This document shows, in pieces, positions 14,801 to 26,700 of a stretch of 64,000 bases of DNA. Source of the DNA: Microglena sp. YARC (Eukaryota; Chlorophyta; Chlorophyceae; Chlamydomonadales; Chlamydomonadaceae); the NCBI GenBank assembly GCA_022414725.1, contig CM039465.1, positions 21,140,556 through 21,204,555 of the forward strand, read 5' to 3'. A model generated the notes under the pieces. The model made no database searches, was not told the DNA's origin, and saw only the letters and a program-made list of their open reading frames with translations. Every line of letters begins with the position of its first letter. Position 1 is the stretch's first letter. A program made the translations under genes and the position numbers.

Positions 14801-17800
14801 TACAACCGTTAAGCTAGAAAAACCCCCTACTTTCAGATTTGAAAAAAAAACAATCACTGGTCCCTACTGATGCTTACACCTCCACAGCCGCAACGGCATC
14901 ATTGGAGGCCTCAGTCTTAGCTGCATATTGCGCAGAATGATTGTGACAAGCAGTGGAACAAAAAGTTGGATTTTCAAATTCCAAATTTCAAATTTTGATT
15001 TCGAAACAAATTAAAACAACATTTGCTTTTAATTTGTTTTCAAACAATCACATCAACAGCGACCTGCCTATGGCAATGTATTGTAAATGTTATGTAATTG
15101 CAATGGTAATGCACTGGTAATGTAATGTAATGCAATGTAATGCACTGTAATGTAATGTAATGCAATGTAATGCACTGTAATGTAATGTAATGCAATGTAA
15201 TGTAATGTAATGTAATGTAATGCAATGTAATGTAATGTAATGCAATGTAATGTAATGTAATGTAATGTAATGTGATGTGATGCAATGTAATGTAATGTAA
15301 TGCAATGTAATGCAATGTAATGTAATGTAATGCAATGTAATGTAATGTAATGTAATGTAATGCAATGTAATGTAATGTAATGTAATGTAATGCAATGTAA
15401 TGTAATGTAATGTAATGTAATGCAATGTAATGTAATGTAATGTAATGTAATGTGATGCAATGTAATGTAATGTAATGTTTGTACCCGTCATGTCAATATT
15501 TTAATGTTTATGACAATGCAATGCAATGTAATGTGATGCAATGTAATCCAATTCGATTTAATGTCATGTCATATTTAATGTTATGCAATGCAATGCAATG
15601 TAATGTGATGCAATGTAATGCAATTAAATTTAATGCAATTGAATGTCATGTCATATTTAATGTTATGCCACCTACCAGCTCCAGGGCATTAGTAGCCACT
15701 GCCGCCAACAGGTCGCCGCGGAAGAGCTCTGATTCAATCTGGCGGCGCTCCTCTGGGCTGTAACCTCCTCGATACACCTACACCGCACGGGTTGAAGGCA
15801 GACTTTTAATGCTTTTTTTTTTTTTTTAAATCTTTCTTTCTTTTATTTATTTATGCTACAAGTTCTACATTATGCGATTAGTGGCGGCGCTCCGCTGAGC
15901 TGTAGCCTCCTCGATATACCTACATCGCATGGGTTGAAGCCAGACTTTTAATCTTTTTATATATATTTTATTTTATATTTATTAATATATTTATTATATT
16001 TACGTCTTTATTATTTATGCTACAAAGGGCTACATTATGCTGAAGTGGCGGTGCTCCTCTGGGCAGTATCCTCCTAAATATACCTACACCGCATGGGTTG
16101 AAGCCATACATTTGGATGTTGTATATATTTATTATACTGATAATTATTAATTAGATTTCATTTATTTATGCTACGAGTCCCGCTATGAGTGCCACATAAT
16201 GCTTGAAGTGGCGGCGCTCCTCTGGGATGTAGCCTCCTCGATATACCTACACCGCATGGGCTGAAGCCAGACTTTTATATTTGTTTAAGTCATTTATTTA
16301 TATGCATTTGTTTATTTATTTATTTATAGCTACACCACATGGGTTGAAGCCAGACTTGTATTTATGTTTAGGATAGCACTCTATACAGCCGTCAGCGTAC
16401 ATCAGTACATGGGTGTGGCGTACCACGTGGAAATGACAGCCCAACGGAGCCATCATCTGCTAATCCTTCCTGTCGAAGGGCCATTCGAGGACTTAGGCGA
16501 ATTTTGATTCTGATCATCCGAGTTGCGATTAATTATGTCCAGTCGTGGGTATTTCGAAAATTGGCCAAATCATCATCTGCCATCATCCTCCAATCGTTCG
16601 TTAGACCTACTCAACGGCACACTTCTTTGTTAATAATTGAGACAGCTGACGCGGAGCAATCGAAGGGTGTAAAAGCGTATGGGCATTCAGTCAACACATT
16701 TCGGTGTTGCATTCAGACAACACATTTCAATTCGGGCTTCAACAGCGCGTCTTTCATCTCGTTCTATGATTGATTAGTGTGTCTTCTCCTTGACTAAAGT
16801 TCAAGAATCCATCGAGTCAAGGCGTCAGTCAAGCGTTCTCATCAGGGCTGCTGGGTGACGCGCCATAGGTGTTAATAGAAAAACTCGCAACTGGACATAA
16901 TTAGTCCCAATAATTAGTCGCAACTGGACATAATTAGACGCAACTGGACATAATTAGTCGCAAACTGGACATAATTTTTTCTTAGTCGCAACTGGACATA
17001 ATTAGTCGCAACTCGGAATCGAAATTCGCCCAAGTCCTTGAATCTCCCCGCCTGGCCCTTCCACAGGCAGGCGCCTTTGCTCCGTCGAGCTGGCGGTTCC
17101 ACGTGGTACGCCTCGCCGATGTACTGATGTACGCATTAGCCTTACGGCTGTATAGAGTGCTATCCTTATGTTTATTTCTTTTTATTATGTATTTTTTATT
17201 TATTTCTACCTACACCCCGCCTACACAACATGGGTTAAAGCCAGACCTGTTTTTATTTGTATCTTATTTATATAATTTATTTTAATTTATTTATACTAAT
17301 TTATTTGTACCAACACCACATGGGTTAAAGCCAGACCTGTAATTATCTATATTTGTATACATTATTAATGTTATTTATTTTTCTGTATTTATTTATACCT
17401 ACACCACATGGGTTAAAGCCATATAAGCCATATAAGCCTGTATTTATTTGTATTTGTTTACATTATTTATTTGCATCATTTCACATCCCACCTCGAAGCT
17501 GTTGGTCAAGTCAGGGGCACTGGACTTGAGGAGCTCGCCATGTAGCAAGCCACTACCTCACACAGACGGTGGGATCTTCAGAAGGCATTGCTCTGAACAG
17601 CAATATAACACTGCAAGCTATCAATTCACATCCAACCTTGAAACTGCTGGTCAGGTCAGGGCTGCAGGACTTGAGGAGCCTACAGCCACCCACTAGCTCA
17701 CTCAGACGGTGGGATATGCATAAGGCATTGCTCTGAACAGCAATACAACACTGCAAGCTATCATTTTACATCCTACCTTGAAGCTGTTGATCAAGTCAGG

Positions 17801-20800
17801 GGCACTGGCCTTGAGGAGCTCGCGCGTGTAGCACGCCACTAGCTCACACAGGCGCCGGGATCTGCAGAAGGCAATGCTCCTTAGGCCGTGCTGTATACAC
17901 TCGGTCAGCAGTAGAGCGATTTCCACTATGGGGCTGCCTCGCTTTTGAACCTTCTCCCATGCCTTGTCTGGGCGTCCACGGATGCCGACCGCCAATGCCG
18001 TGATGCCTTCTTCACCTGTGAGCAGAAACAGGAGGTTGGTTGGTTGGTTGGTTGGTTGGTTGGTTGGTTGGTTGGTTGGTTGTGACCGCTGCCGCGCTTT
18101 TGAACCTTCTCCCATGCCTTGTTCGGGCGTCCACGGATGCCGACCGCCAATGCTGTGATGCCACCTTGTGGGGGTGGGTGGTGGGTGGGAAACTGGGAAG
18201 AAGCTGAGGGCGGTGTTTGTTGTGAGCGGACCAATATGTTGAAGGGTTGATTGGTTCTGACTACCATGCTTATGAGTCTTCTCACATGCCTTGTCCGAGC
18301 GTCCACGGATGCCGACCGCCAATGCCGTGATGCCTTCTTCACCTGTGAGCAGAAACAGGAGGTTGGTTGGTTGGTTGGTTGGTTGGTTGGTTGGTTGGTT
18401 GGTTGGTTGGTTGGTTGGTTGTGACCGCTGCCGCGCTTTTGAACCCTCTCCCATGCCTTGTTCGGGCGTCCACGAATGCCAACCGCCAATGCTGTGTTGC
18501 CCTCTTCAAACATGAGCGTAACAAAAAAAAGTTGGTTGAAGGGTTGCTTGGTTGTGACAGCTTCATTGCTTTTGAGCCTACTCCCATGCCTTGTTTGGGC
18601 CAAGGCCAAAAAAAGCCAGCCAAGGCCAGACAAAGCCAGCCAAGGACACCCAAGGACAGAAAAAGTCAGACAAAGTCAGGCAAGGCCACACAAAGCCTGC
18701 CAAGGCCAGACAAAGTCAGGCAAGGCCACACAAAGCCTGCCAAGGCCAGACAAAGCCAGCCAAGGCCAGACAAAGCCAGCCAAGGCCAGACAAAGCCAGC
18801 CAAGGCCAGACAAAGCCAGCCAAGGCCAGACAAAGCCAGCCAAGGACACCCAAGGACAGAAAAAGTCAGACAAAGTCAGGCAAGGCCACACAAAGCCTGC
18901 CAAGGCCAGACAAGGCCAGAGCAGAGCAGAGCAGAGCTATGTCAAGGGACCGGCATATCGTACGATGTTGACCAAAGGCGAGTCTGATATCATATGACAT
19001 CATTCAAATTGCATCATATGATATTGTTTATAAATGGTAACTTACGCCTACTCAGACTGCCGGCATCATATGACATCATTCAAATTGCATCATATGATAT
19101 CATATGATATCATATTGCCGTTCCCTACCTATGCGAGTGTTTGATCGCCAGGGTAATACACTTCATCATTTTGGGTTGCGCTTTTGAAACAACTTTTGAC
19201 TCAACTTTTGGGTTGCGCTTTTTGACTCAACTTTTGACTCAACTTTCGACTCAAATTTTGGGTTGCCCTTTTTCACTCAAATTTTGACTCAACTTTGGGG
19301 TTGCGCTTTTTGACTCAACTTTTACTCAACTTTGGGGTTGCGCTTTTGAAGCAACTACCTCCTTTGGGTTGCGCTTTTGACTCAATTCAATGCGGAAAGA
19401 TGCGAGATGCGCCTAGAGGGGTTTTACAAAATTGTGTCAATTGCGCAGTCGGTCTCCAAAACCTTGCGCGCTACCGCACAGTAGCGCGCGTCATGTAGTA
19501 CCCTGGTGGTGTGGTGTGTGTGTGGTGGTGAGTGTGTGGTGGTGGGTGGGTGTGGATGGTGGTGTGTGTGGTGGTGTGTGTGGTGGTGTAGTAGTAGTGT
19601 ATGTGATGGTGGGGTTGTGGTGGTGGTGGTGTGTCAGTGTGGTGGTGGTGTGGTAGTACCCTGGTGATCACCATTCTCACCTGTAGTGCCTGCTTCACCA
19701 GTACCATTCATCAGCTGCTCCAAGTTGCGCGGCAGTGAGGAGGTAAGGTTGGGGAGAAGTTTTGCCAAGTCAGGACGTAGCTCATCAGCACTTCCCCCCT
19801 GAGAGCCTCCCTTATTGTGACGCCTGCCCTTCCCAGGAACGTTTCCCCATTTGGCGGGCGGCGGCCTGGTGGCTGGCACGGCACTGCTTGCCCTGGGGGG
19901 CTTGCTGGGAGAGATGAAGGGCCGCATGCCATGCGAGGTGTATAACCACACAGGGCGGTTGCTATTTGTCGTCCTCTGTTTGGCGCTCGCAACAGTACCT
20001 CCGACTTGGCTCAATGCGGCCCTGGCCTCCTCTTTCACACACTCTTGGCGGTTGGCCTCTGCCTTTGCAGCACGAACGGCGGCACGTGAGGCGGCTCCAA
20101 GAGCCGAGGCAGAGACAGGAGGGGCTTCCTCAGGGCAGCCTGTGTCCTCCACAATAGTAACCTCGTCGGATTCAGAGTTCTCAGCGCGAGCGTCATCGTT
20201 GGAGTGCCTGGGGTGGGAAGTGAGTGGTGGTTGTGGGGTGGTGTGGTGTGGTGTGGTGTGGGGTGGGAGGTGAGTGGTGGTGGTGGGGTGGGGTGGGAGG
20301 TGAGTGGTGGTGGTGGGGAGGGGTGTGAGGTGGAGGTGGGGTGGGAGGTGAGTGGTGGTAGTGTGGTGTGGTGTGGTGTGGTGTGGTGTGGTGTGATAGG
20401 GTGGGATGGGATGGGATGGGATGGGATGGGATGGGATGGGATGGGATGGGATGGGATGGGGTGGGGTGGGGTGGGGTGGGGTGGGAATGGGGTGGCGTGG
20501 GGTGAGGTGGGTGGTGATGGGATGGGATGGGGTTGGTAGGGGTGGGAGGTGAGTGGTGGTGGTGGTGGTGGTGGGATGTGATGTGATGTGATGTGATGTG
20601 ATGGTTTGGTTTGGTTTGGTTTGGTTTGGTTTGGTTTGATTTGGTTTGGTCTGGCTTGTTTGGTTTGGGTCTTTGGTATTGGTTTTGGTTTTGTTTTGTT
20701 TTGTTCTGTTTTGTTTTGTTTTGGTTTAGGTAGGTTATGTTCTGTTTTGTTTGTTTTGTTTTGGGGTGGGTGGTGATGGTTTGTTTTGTTTTGTTTTGGG

Positions 20801-23494
20801 GTGTGGTGTGGTGTGGTGTGGTGGGAGGTGTGTGGTAATGGTGGGGCGGGGTGGGTTGCGATGGGGTGGTGGGAGAAGAGTTGAGGTGGTAGTGGAGGCT
20901 TTTGGCTTGGCCTGAAGCACAGGGGCGGTGGGCGCCATGGCTTTGGAGGCGACATTCCCCGTAACATTACATTTTCACTGTAGCATGAACTCAGGATCCC
21001 CGTAGGTAAAGCAATTGTGTGGGGTTCTGTTCAGCAGTGTATTTCCCTCATAGCCCCTCCTGTCATGGTTGTGCAAGTCCCCTTCAGCCTATTTGGCCTA
21101 CCCCTGGACTGTAACCTACATACATACATTGGGCAGCTGATGCGTTGGGGAGGGTGGGGAGGGGGAGAGAGAGGATAGGGGTGTGGGGAAGGGTGATGGT
21201 GTTTAACAGTTGATGCGTCGAAGAGGGCAGGGAGGGGGACTGTAACAACTAACTACACAAGGGGCGGAAAGTAGAGGAATGTAGCCCCTCCTGTCATGGT
21301 TGGGCGAGTCCCTTAAGCCTATTTGGCCTACCCCTGGACTGTAGCAACTAACTTTAACTGGGGGCAGTCTGAAAAAATGCTCAATAAATTCATGTCATAT
21401 ACTTCCAATACTCGGAATTAATTTATCGGCTTGAATCGACTTTTGGCATAGAATGATACCTCCTGCTGGGGGCGGAAAATGGGAGATGGTGTTTACAGGT
21501 GATACGTTGGGGAGGGCGGGGAGGGGGAATGTAACAACTCACTATACATGGGGCGGAAAGTTGAGGAATGTAGGTAGTAGGCATCTCACTGAGCTGTCTC
21601 TCTGCCCTAGGTAAGGTATTGATGTAGTTAGAACTCCTGCTAGTATTTGGCCTACCCCTGGACTGTAACAACTAGCTGTACATGGGGAGCGGAAAGTTGA
21701 GGAATGTACTGCTGTGGTTAGGACTCCTGCTAGTATTTGGCCTACCCCTGGACTGTAACAACTAACTATACATGGGGGGCGGAAAGTTGAGGAATGTCGG
21801 TAGTAGGTATCTCACTGAGCCAGACTCTTTGCCCCAAGTTAGGTATTGATGTTTTTAAGACTCCTGCTTGTTTTGGCCTACCAAACCTACCAAACCTACC
21901 AAATTTGCATTTGGCCTACCAAATCTACCAAATGTGTGTTTAGCCTACCAAATCTACCAAATGTGTATTTGGCCTACCAAATCTACCAGATCAACCAAAT
22001 TTGTATCTGGACCGTGACAAGTAACTGTACCTGGGGGCAGAAAGTTGAGGAATGTAGCGGGGCATCTCACTGAGCCGGACTCTCTGGCCCAGGTAAGGTA
22101 TTGATGTGGTTAAGATCCCTGCTTGTGGGAGGTCATCCGCACTCAACCCAAGCTTCACCAGATGCCTGCGCTTGAACAGCTCCGAGGCAGCAGTAGCTGC
22201 TGGTACTGTGGCGGTGGGAGGTCTGGAGGCAGTGGCAGTGGCAGTGGCAATGGCAGTGGCAGTGGCAGTAGCAGTGGCAGTGGCAGCAGGTGCTGGTACT
22301 GTGGCGTTGGGAGGTCTTGAGGCAGTGGCAGTGGTAGTGGTATATCTTGGAGCAGAGTGGACACTCTTTCGTTTTTGACCCACGTGATATACAGTATCAC
22401 TAGCCTGCTCTGGAAATTCGGGTCCCAAGGCAGTGGTAGTGACACGTGCAGTGGCAGTGGCTTGATAAGTGGTAGTGGCAGAGGCAGGGGCTGTGGCTTG
22501 ATCGGTGGTACTGGCAGGGGCTGTGGTAGTGGTAGTGGAAGGGGCTGTGGTAGTGGCAGGGGCAGAGGCTGTGGTAGTGGTAGGGGCAGGGGCAGGGGCA
22601 GGTCCCTTGTTAGTGGCGGCGGCGGTGCTGGAGTCAGCGGCAGTAGTGGCGGGTGCCTTGCCTCGAGGAGGCTTTCTAGCCCTTGTTGTTCGGCCAACAA
22701 GTGGTGCAGCGTCAGGGGGGTGCTCAAGACCACGGGCGGCTGACCGAGTACGAACTCCCTCTACCGGGTTCTTGCTGGGCGGAAGAATATCTTGGGAAGG
22801 AAGAGTATCTTTGGAAGGAAGAGAATCTTTTGATGGATGTGTATCTTTGGAAGAAAGAGAATCTTTGGAAGAAAGTGTATCTTTGAAAGGAAGAGTATCA
22901 GCTCCCTCTACCTGGCGCTCTGCTTCTGGTCCCAGAGGTCCGGAGCTGTCACCAGCTGCTGGGCTTGCCTCCTGCGTGCTTGGCTTGGCCTGGTTTGGTT
23001 TGGCTTGGTGCACGGCTTGGCTTGCCTCCTGCATGCTTGCGTCTGCTCCGTGTTGTTGCCTCGGAGCTGCAAGCGCCCGCCCACCATCAGGCAGGCGCAA
23101 GGCGTCGGGCACTCCATGTATCTTGTGCACGCCCTCTGTCACCTGACCCTCTTTACCAACTAGTACCACAGGTACAGGCGCTCGCACTTTGTACCTGAGT
23201 CATTCAAAGGATGGATACATAAATAAATAGTACGTATTATAAATAGTATTATTACAAGGCGTGAGGTATATTATTAATTGATTATTATTATTAATTAATT
23301 ATTATTATTATATAAATAGTATTATTACAAGGCGCGAGGTATATTATTAATTAATTATTATTAATTAATTATTAGTATTATATAAATAGTATTATTACAA
23401 GGCGTGAGGTATATTATTAATTAATTAATTATTATCAATTAATTATTATTATTATTATTATTATATAAATAGTATTATTACAAGGCGTGAGGTA

Positions 23495-23544
<50 letters not shown>

Positions 23545-23683
23545 ATAGTTTTATTACAAGGCGTGAGTATGTTATTATTATTATTATTATTATTATCATT
23601 ATTATATAAATAGTATTATTACAAGGCGTGAGGTATATTATTATTATTATTATATAAATAGTTTTATTACAAGGCGTGAGGTA

Positions 23684-23725
<42 letters not shown>

Positions 23726-26700
23726 AATAGTATTATTACAAGGCGTGAGGTTGAGGGGGCCAGCCCGTTTGCTTGCTTGCACTGGGGCCAACCACCAAAA
23801 ATGATGGAAACATGCTGTTACATTTATTTGTATGAGAAGCTTGATGACTAGAAACGTTAAGTGAAATTATCTGCATAGCAAGAACCCCAGGCCCCCGTCG
23901 TTTACAATTTGTTGGGGGGCAGTTCGCCATTGCTTGTTTTGTTTAAATTGCCTTTCCTGTTTTGAAGGTTGGGCAAGTCCCTTAAGCCTATTTGGCTACC
24001 CCTGGACTATGAAAATACAGACGTACCTGACCCCAGAGGCTTTGCCGGGGAATCGAGTCTTGCCAGTTCCAGGCTGCCCAGGCCCGTCCTGCGAGGGAGG
24101 TAGGGGGAAGCTGGTCAGCACTTTGTTTTAGATGGTTTGGGTTTATGTGGTTTAGGGTTTATGTGGTTTAGGTTTAGGTGGTTAAGGGTTTAGATGTTTA
24201 GGTTAAGGTGGTTGAGGTGGTTAAGGTGGTTTAGGAAAAGAAGTGCTGGCCAGCTTCCCCCTCCCTGCTGACAAGCTTCCACCTGCCTGCTTTCCCCTGA
24301 CCAGCTTCCCCCTCCCTGCTGACCAGCTTCCACCTGCCTGCTTTCCCCTACCTGCTTTCCCCTGACCAGCTTCCCCCTTCCTGTTGACCAGCTTCCCCCT
24401 GCCTGCTTTCCCCTGACCAGCTTCCCCCTCCCTGCTGACCAGCTTCCCCCTGCCTGCTTTCCCCTGCCTGCTTTCCCCTGACCAGCTTCCCCCTACCTGC
24501 TGACCAGCTTCCCCCTGCCTGCTTTCCCCTGCCTGCTTTCCCTGACCAGCTTCCCCCTCCCTGCTGACCAGCTTCCCCCTGCCTGCTTTCCCCTGCCTGC
24601 TTTCCCCTGACCAGCTCCCCCCTCCCTGCTGACCAGCTTCCCCCTGCCTGCTTTCCGATGACCAGCTTCCCCCTCCCTGCTGACCAGCTTCCCCTGCCTG
24701 CTTTCCGATGACCAGCTTCCCCCTCCCTGCTGACCAGCTTCCACCTTCCTGCTTTCCCCTGACTGCTTTCCCCTGACCAGCTTCCCCCTACCTGCTGACC
24801 AGCTTCCCCCTGCCTGCTTTCCCGAGCCTGCTTTCTCCTGACCAGCTTCCCCCTACCTGCTGACAAGCTTCCACCTGCCAGCTTTCCCCTGCCTACTTTC
24901 TCCTGACCAGCTTCCCCCTGCCTGCTTTCCCCTGACCAGCTTCCCCCCCCCTGCTGACCAGCTTCCACCTGCCTGCTTTCCCCAGCCTGCTTTCCCCTGA
25001 CCAGCTTCCCCCTACCTGCTGACAAGCTTCCACCTGCTAGCTTTCCCCTGCCTGCTTTCTCCTGACCAGCTTCCCCCTGCCTGCTTTCCCCTGACCAGCT
25101 TCCCCCCCCCTGCTGACCAGCTTCCACCTGCCTGCTTTCCCCAGCCTGCTTTCCCCTGACCAGCTTCCCCCTACCTGCTGACAAGCTTCCACCTGCCTGC
25201 TTTCCCCTGACCAGCTTCCCCCTGCCTGCTTTCCCCTGCCTGCTTTCCCCTGACCAGCTTCCCCCTCCCTGCTGCCCAGCTTCCCCCTGCCTGCTTTCCC
25301 CTGACCAGCTTCCCCCTCCCTGCTGACCAGCTTCCCCCTGCCTGCTTTCCCCTGACCAGCTTCCCCCTCCCTGCTGACCAGCTTTCCCCTGCCTGCTTTC
25401 CCCTGACCAGCTTCCCCCTCCCTGCTGGCCAGCTTTCCCCTGCCTGCTTCCCCCTGCCTGCTTTCCCCTGACCAGCTTCCCCCTCCTTGCTGACCAGCTT
25501 CCCCCTGCCTTCTTTCCCCTGCCTGCTTTCTCCTGACCAGCATCCCCCTCCCTGCTGACCAGCTTCCCCCTGCCTTCTTTCCCCTGCCTACTTTCTCCTG
25601 ACCAGCTTCCCCCTGCCTGCTTTCCCCTGCCTGCTTTCCACTGACCAGCTTCCCCCTCCCTGCTGACCAGCTTCCCCCTGCCTGCTTTCCCCTGACCAGC
25701 TTCCCCCTCCCTGCTGACCAGCTTTCCCCTGCCTGCTTTCCCCTGACCAGCTTCCCCCTCCCTGCTGGCCAGCTTCCCCCTGCCTGCTTTCCCCTGCCTG
25801 CTTTCCCCTGACCAGCTTCCCCCTCCCTGCTGACCAGCTTCCCCCTGCCTGCTTTCCCCTGACCAGCATCCCCCTCCCTGCTGACCAGCTTTCCCCTGCC
25901 TGCTTTCCCCTGACCAGCTTCCCCCTCCCTGCTGGCCAGCTTCCCCCTGCCTGCTTTCCCCTGCCTGCTTTCCCCTGACCAGCTTCCCCCTCCCTGCTGA
26001 CCAGCTTCCCCCTGCCTGCTTTCCCCTGATCAGCTTCCCCTCCCTGCTGACCAGCTTCCCCCTGCCTGCTTTCCCCTGACCAACTTCCCCCTCCCTGCTG
26101 ACAAGCTTTCCCCTGCCTGCTTTCCCCTGACCAGCTTCCCCCTCCCTGCTGGCCAGCTTCCCCCTGCCTGCTTTCCCCTGCCTGCTTTCCCCTGACCAGC
26201 TTCCCCCTCCCTGCTGACCAGCTGCCCCCTGCCTTCTTTCCCCTGCCTGCTTTCTCCTGACCAGCTTCCCCCTCCTTGCTGACCAGCTTCCCCCTGCCTT
26301 CTTTCCCCGCCTGCTTTCTCCTGACCAGCTTCCCCCTACCTGCTTACAAGCTTTCCCCTGCCTGCTTTCCCCTGACCAGCTTCCCCCCACCTGCTGACCA
26401 GCTTCCCCCTGCCTGCTTTCTCCTGACCAGCTTCCCCCCACCTGCTGACAAGCTTTCCCCTGCCTGCTTTCCCCTGACCAGCTTCCCCCCACCTGCTGAC
26501 CAGCTTCCCGCTGCCTGCTTTCCCCTGACCAGCTTCCCCCCACCTGCTGACCAGCTTTCCCCTGCCTGCTTTCCCCTGACCAGCTTCCCCCTACCTGCTG
26601 ACCAGCTTTCCCCTGCCTGCTTCCCCCTGACCAGCATCCCCTACCTGCTGACCAGCTTCCCCCTGCCTGCTTCCCCCTGACCAGCATCCCCCTACCTGCT

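Larger units (their letters stand above)
14099..15675 (-). repeat. Intron 9: one exon 10 acceptor copy, hAT-like MITE, dispersed element, TGTAA array
   Basis: A copy of the exon 10 5' edge has its acceptor near 14225 ([17 protein letters not shown]). A MITE occupies 14321-14514 and an interspersed element 14625-14862. 15075-15650 is an array of AATGT and AATGC pentamers (long [10 protein letters not shown] frames on minus are its translation). Confidence 0.75.

Noticed and set aside
15040..15491. [10 protein letters not shown] frames
   Set aside because: AATGT/AATGC pentamer array.
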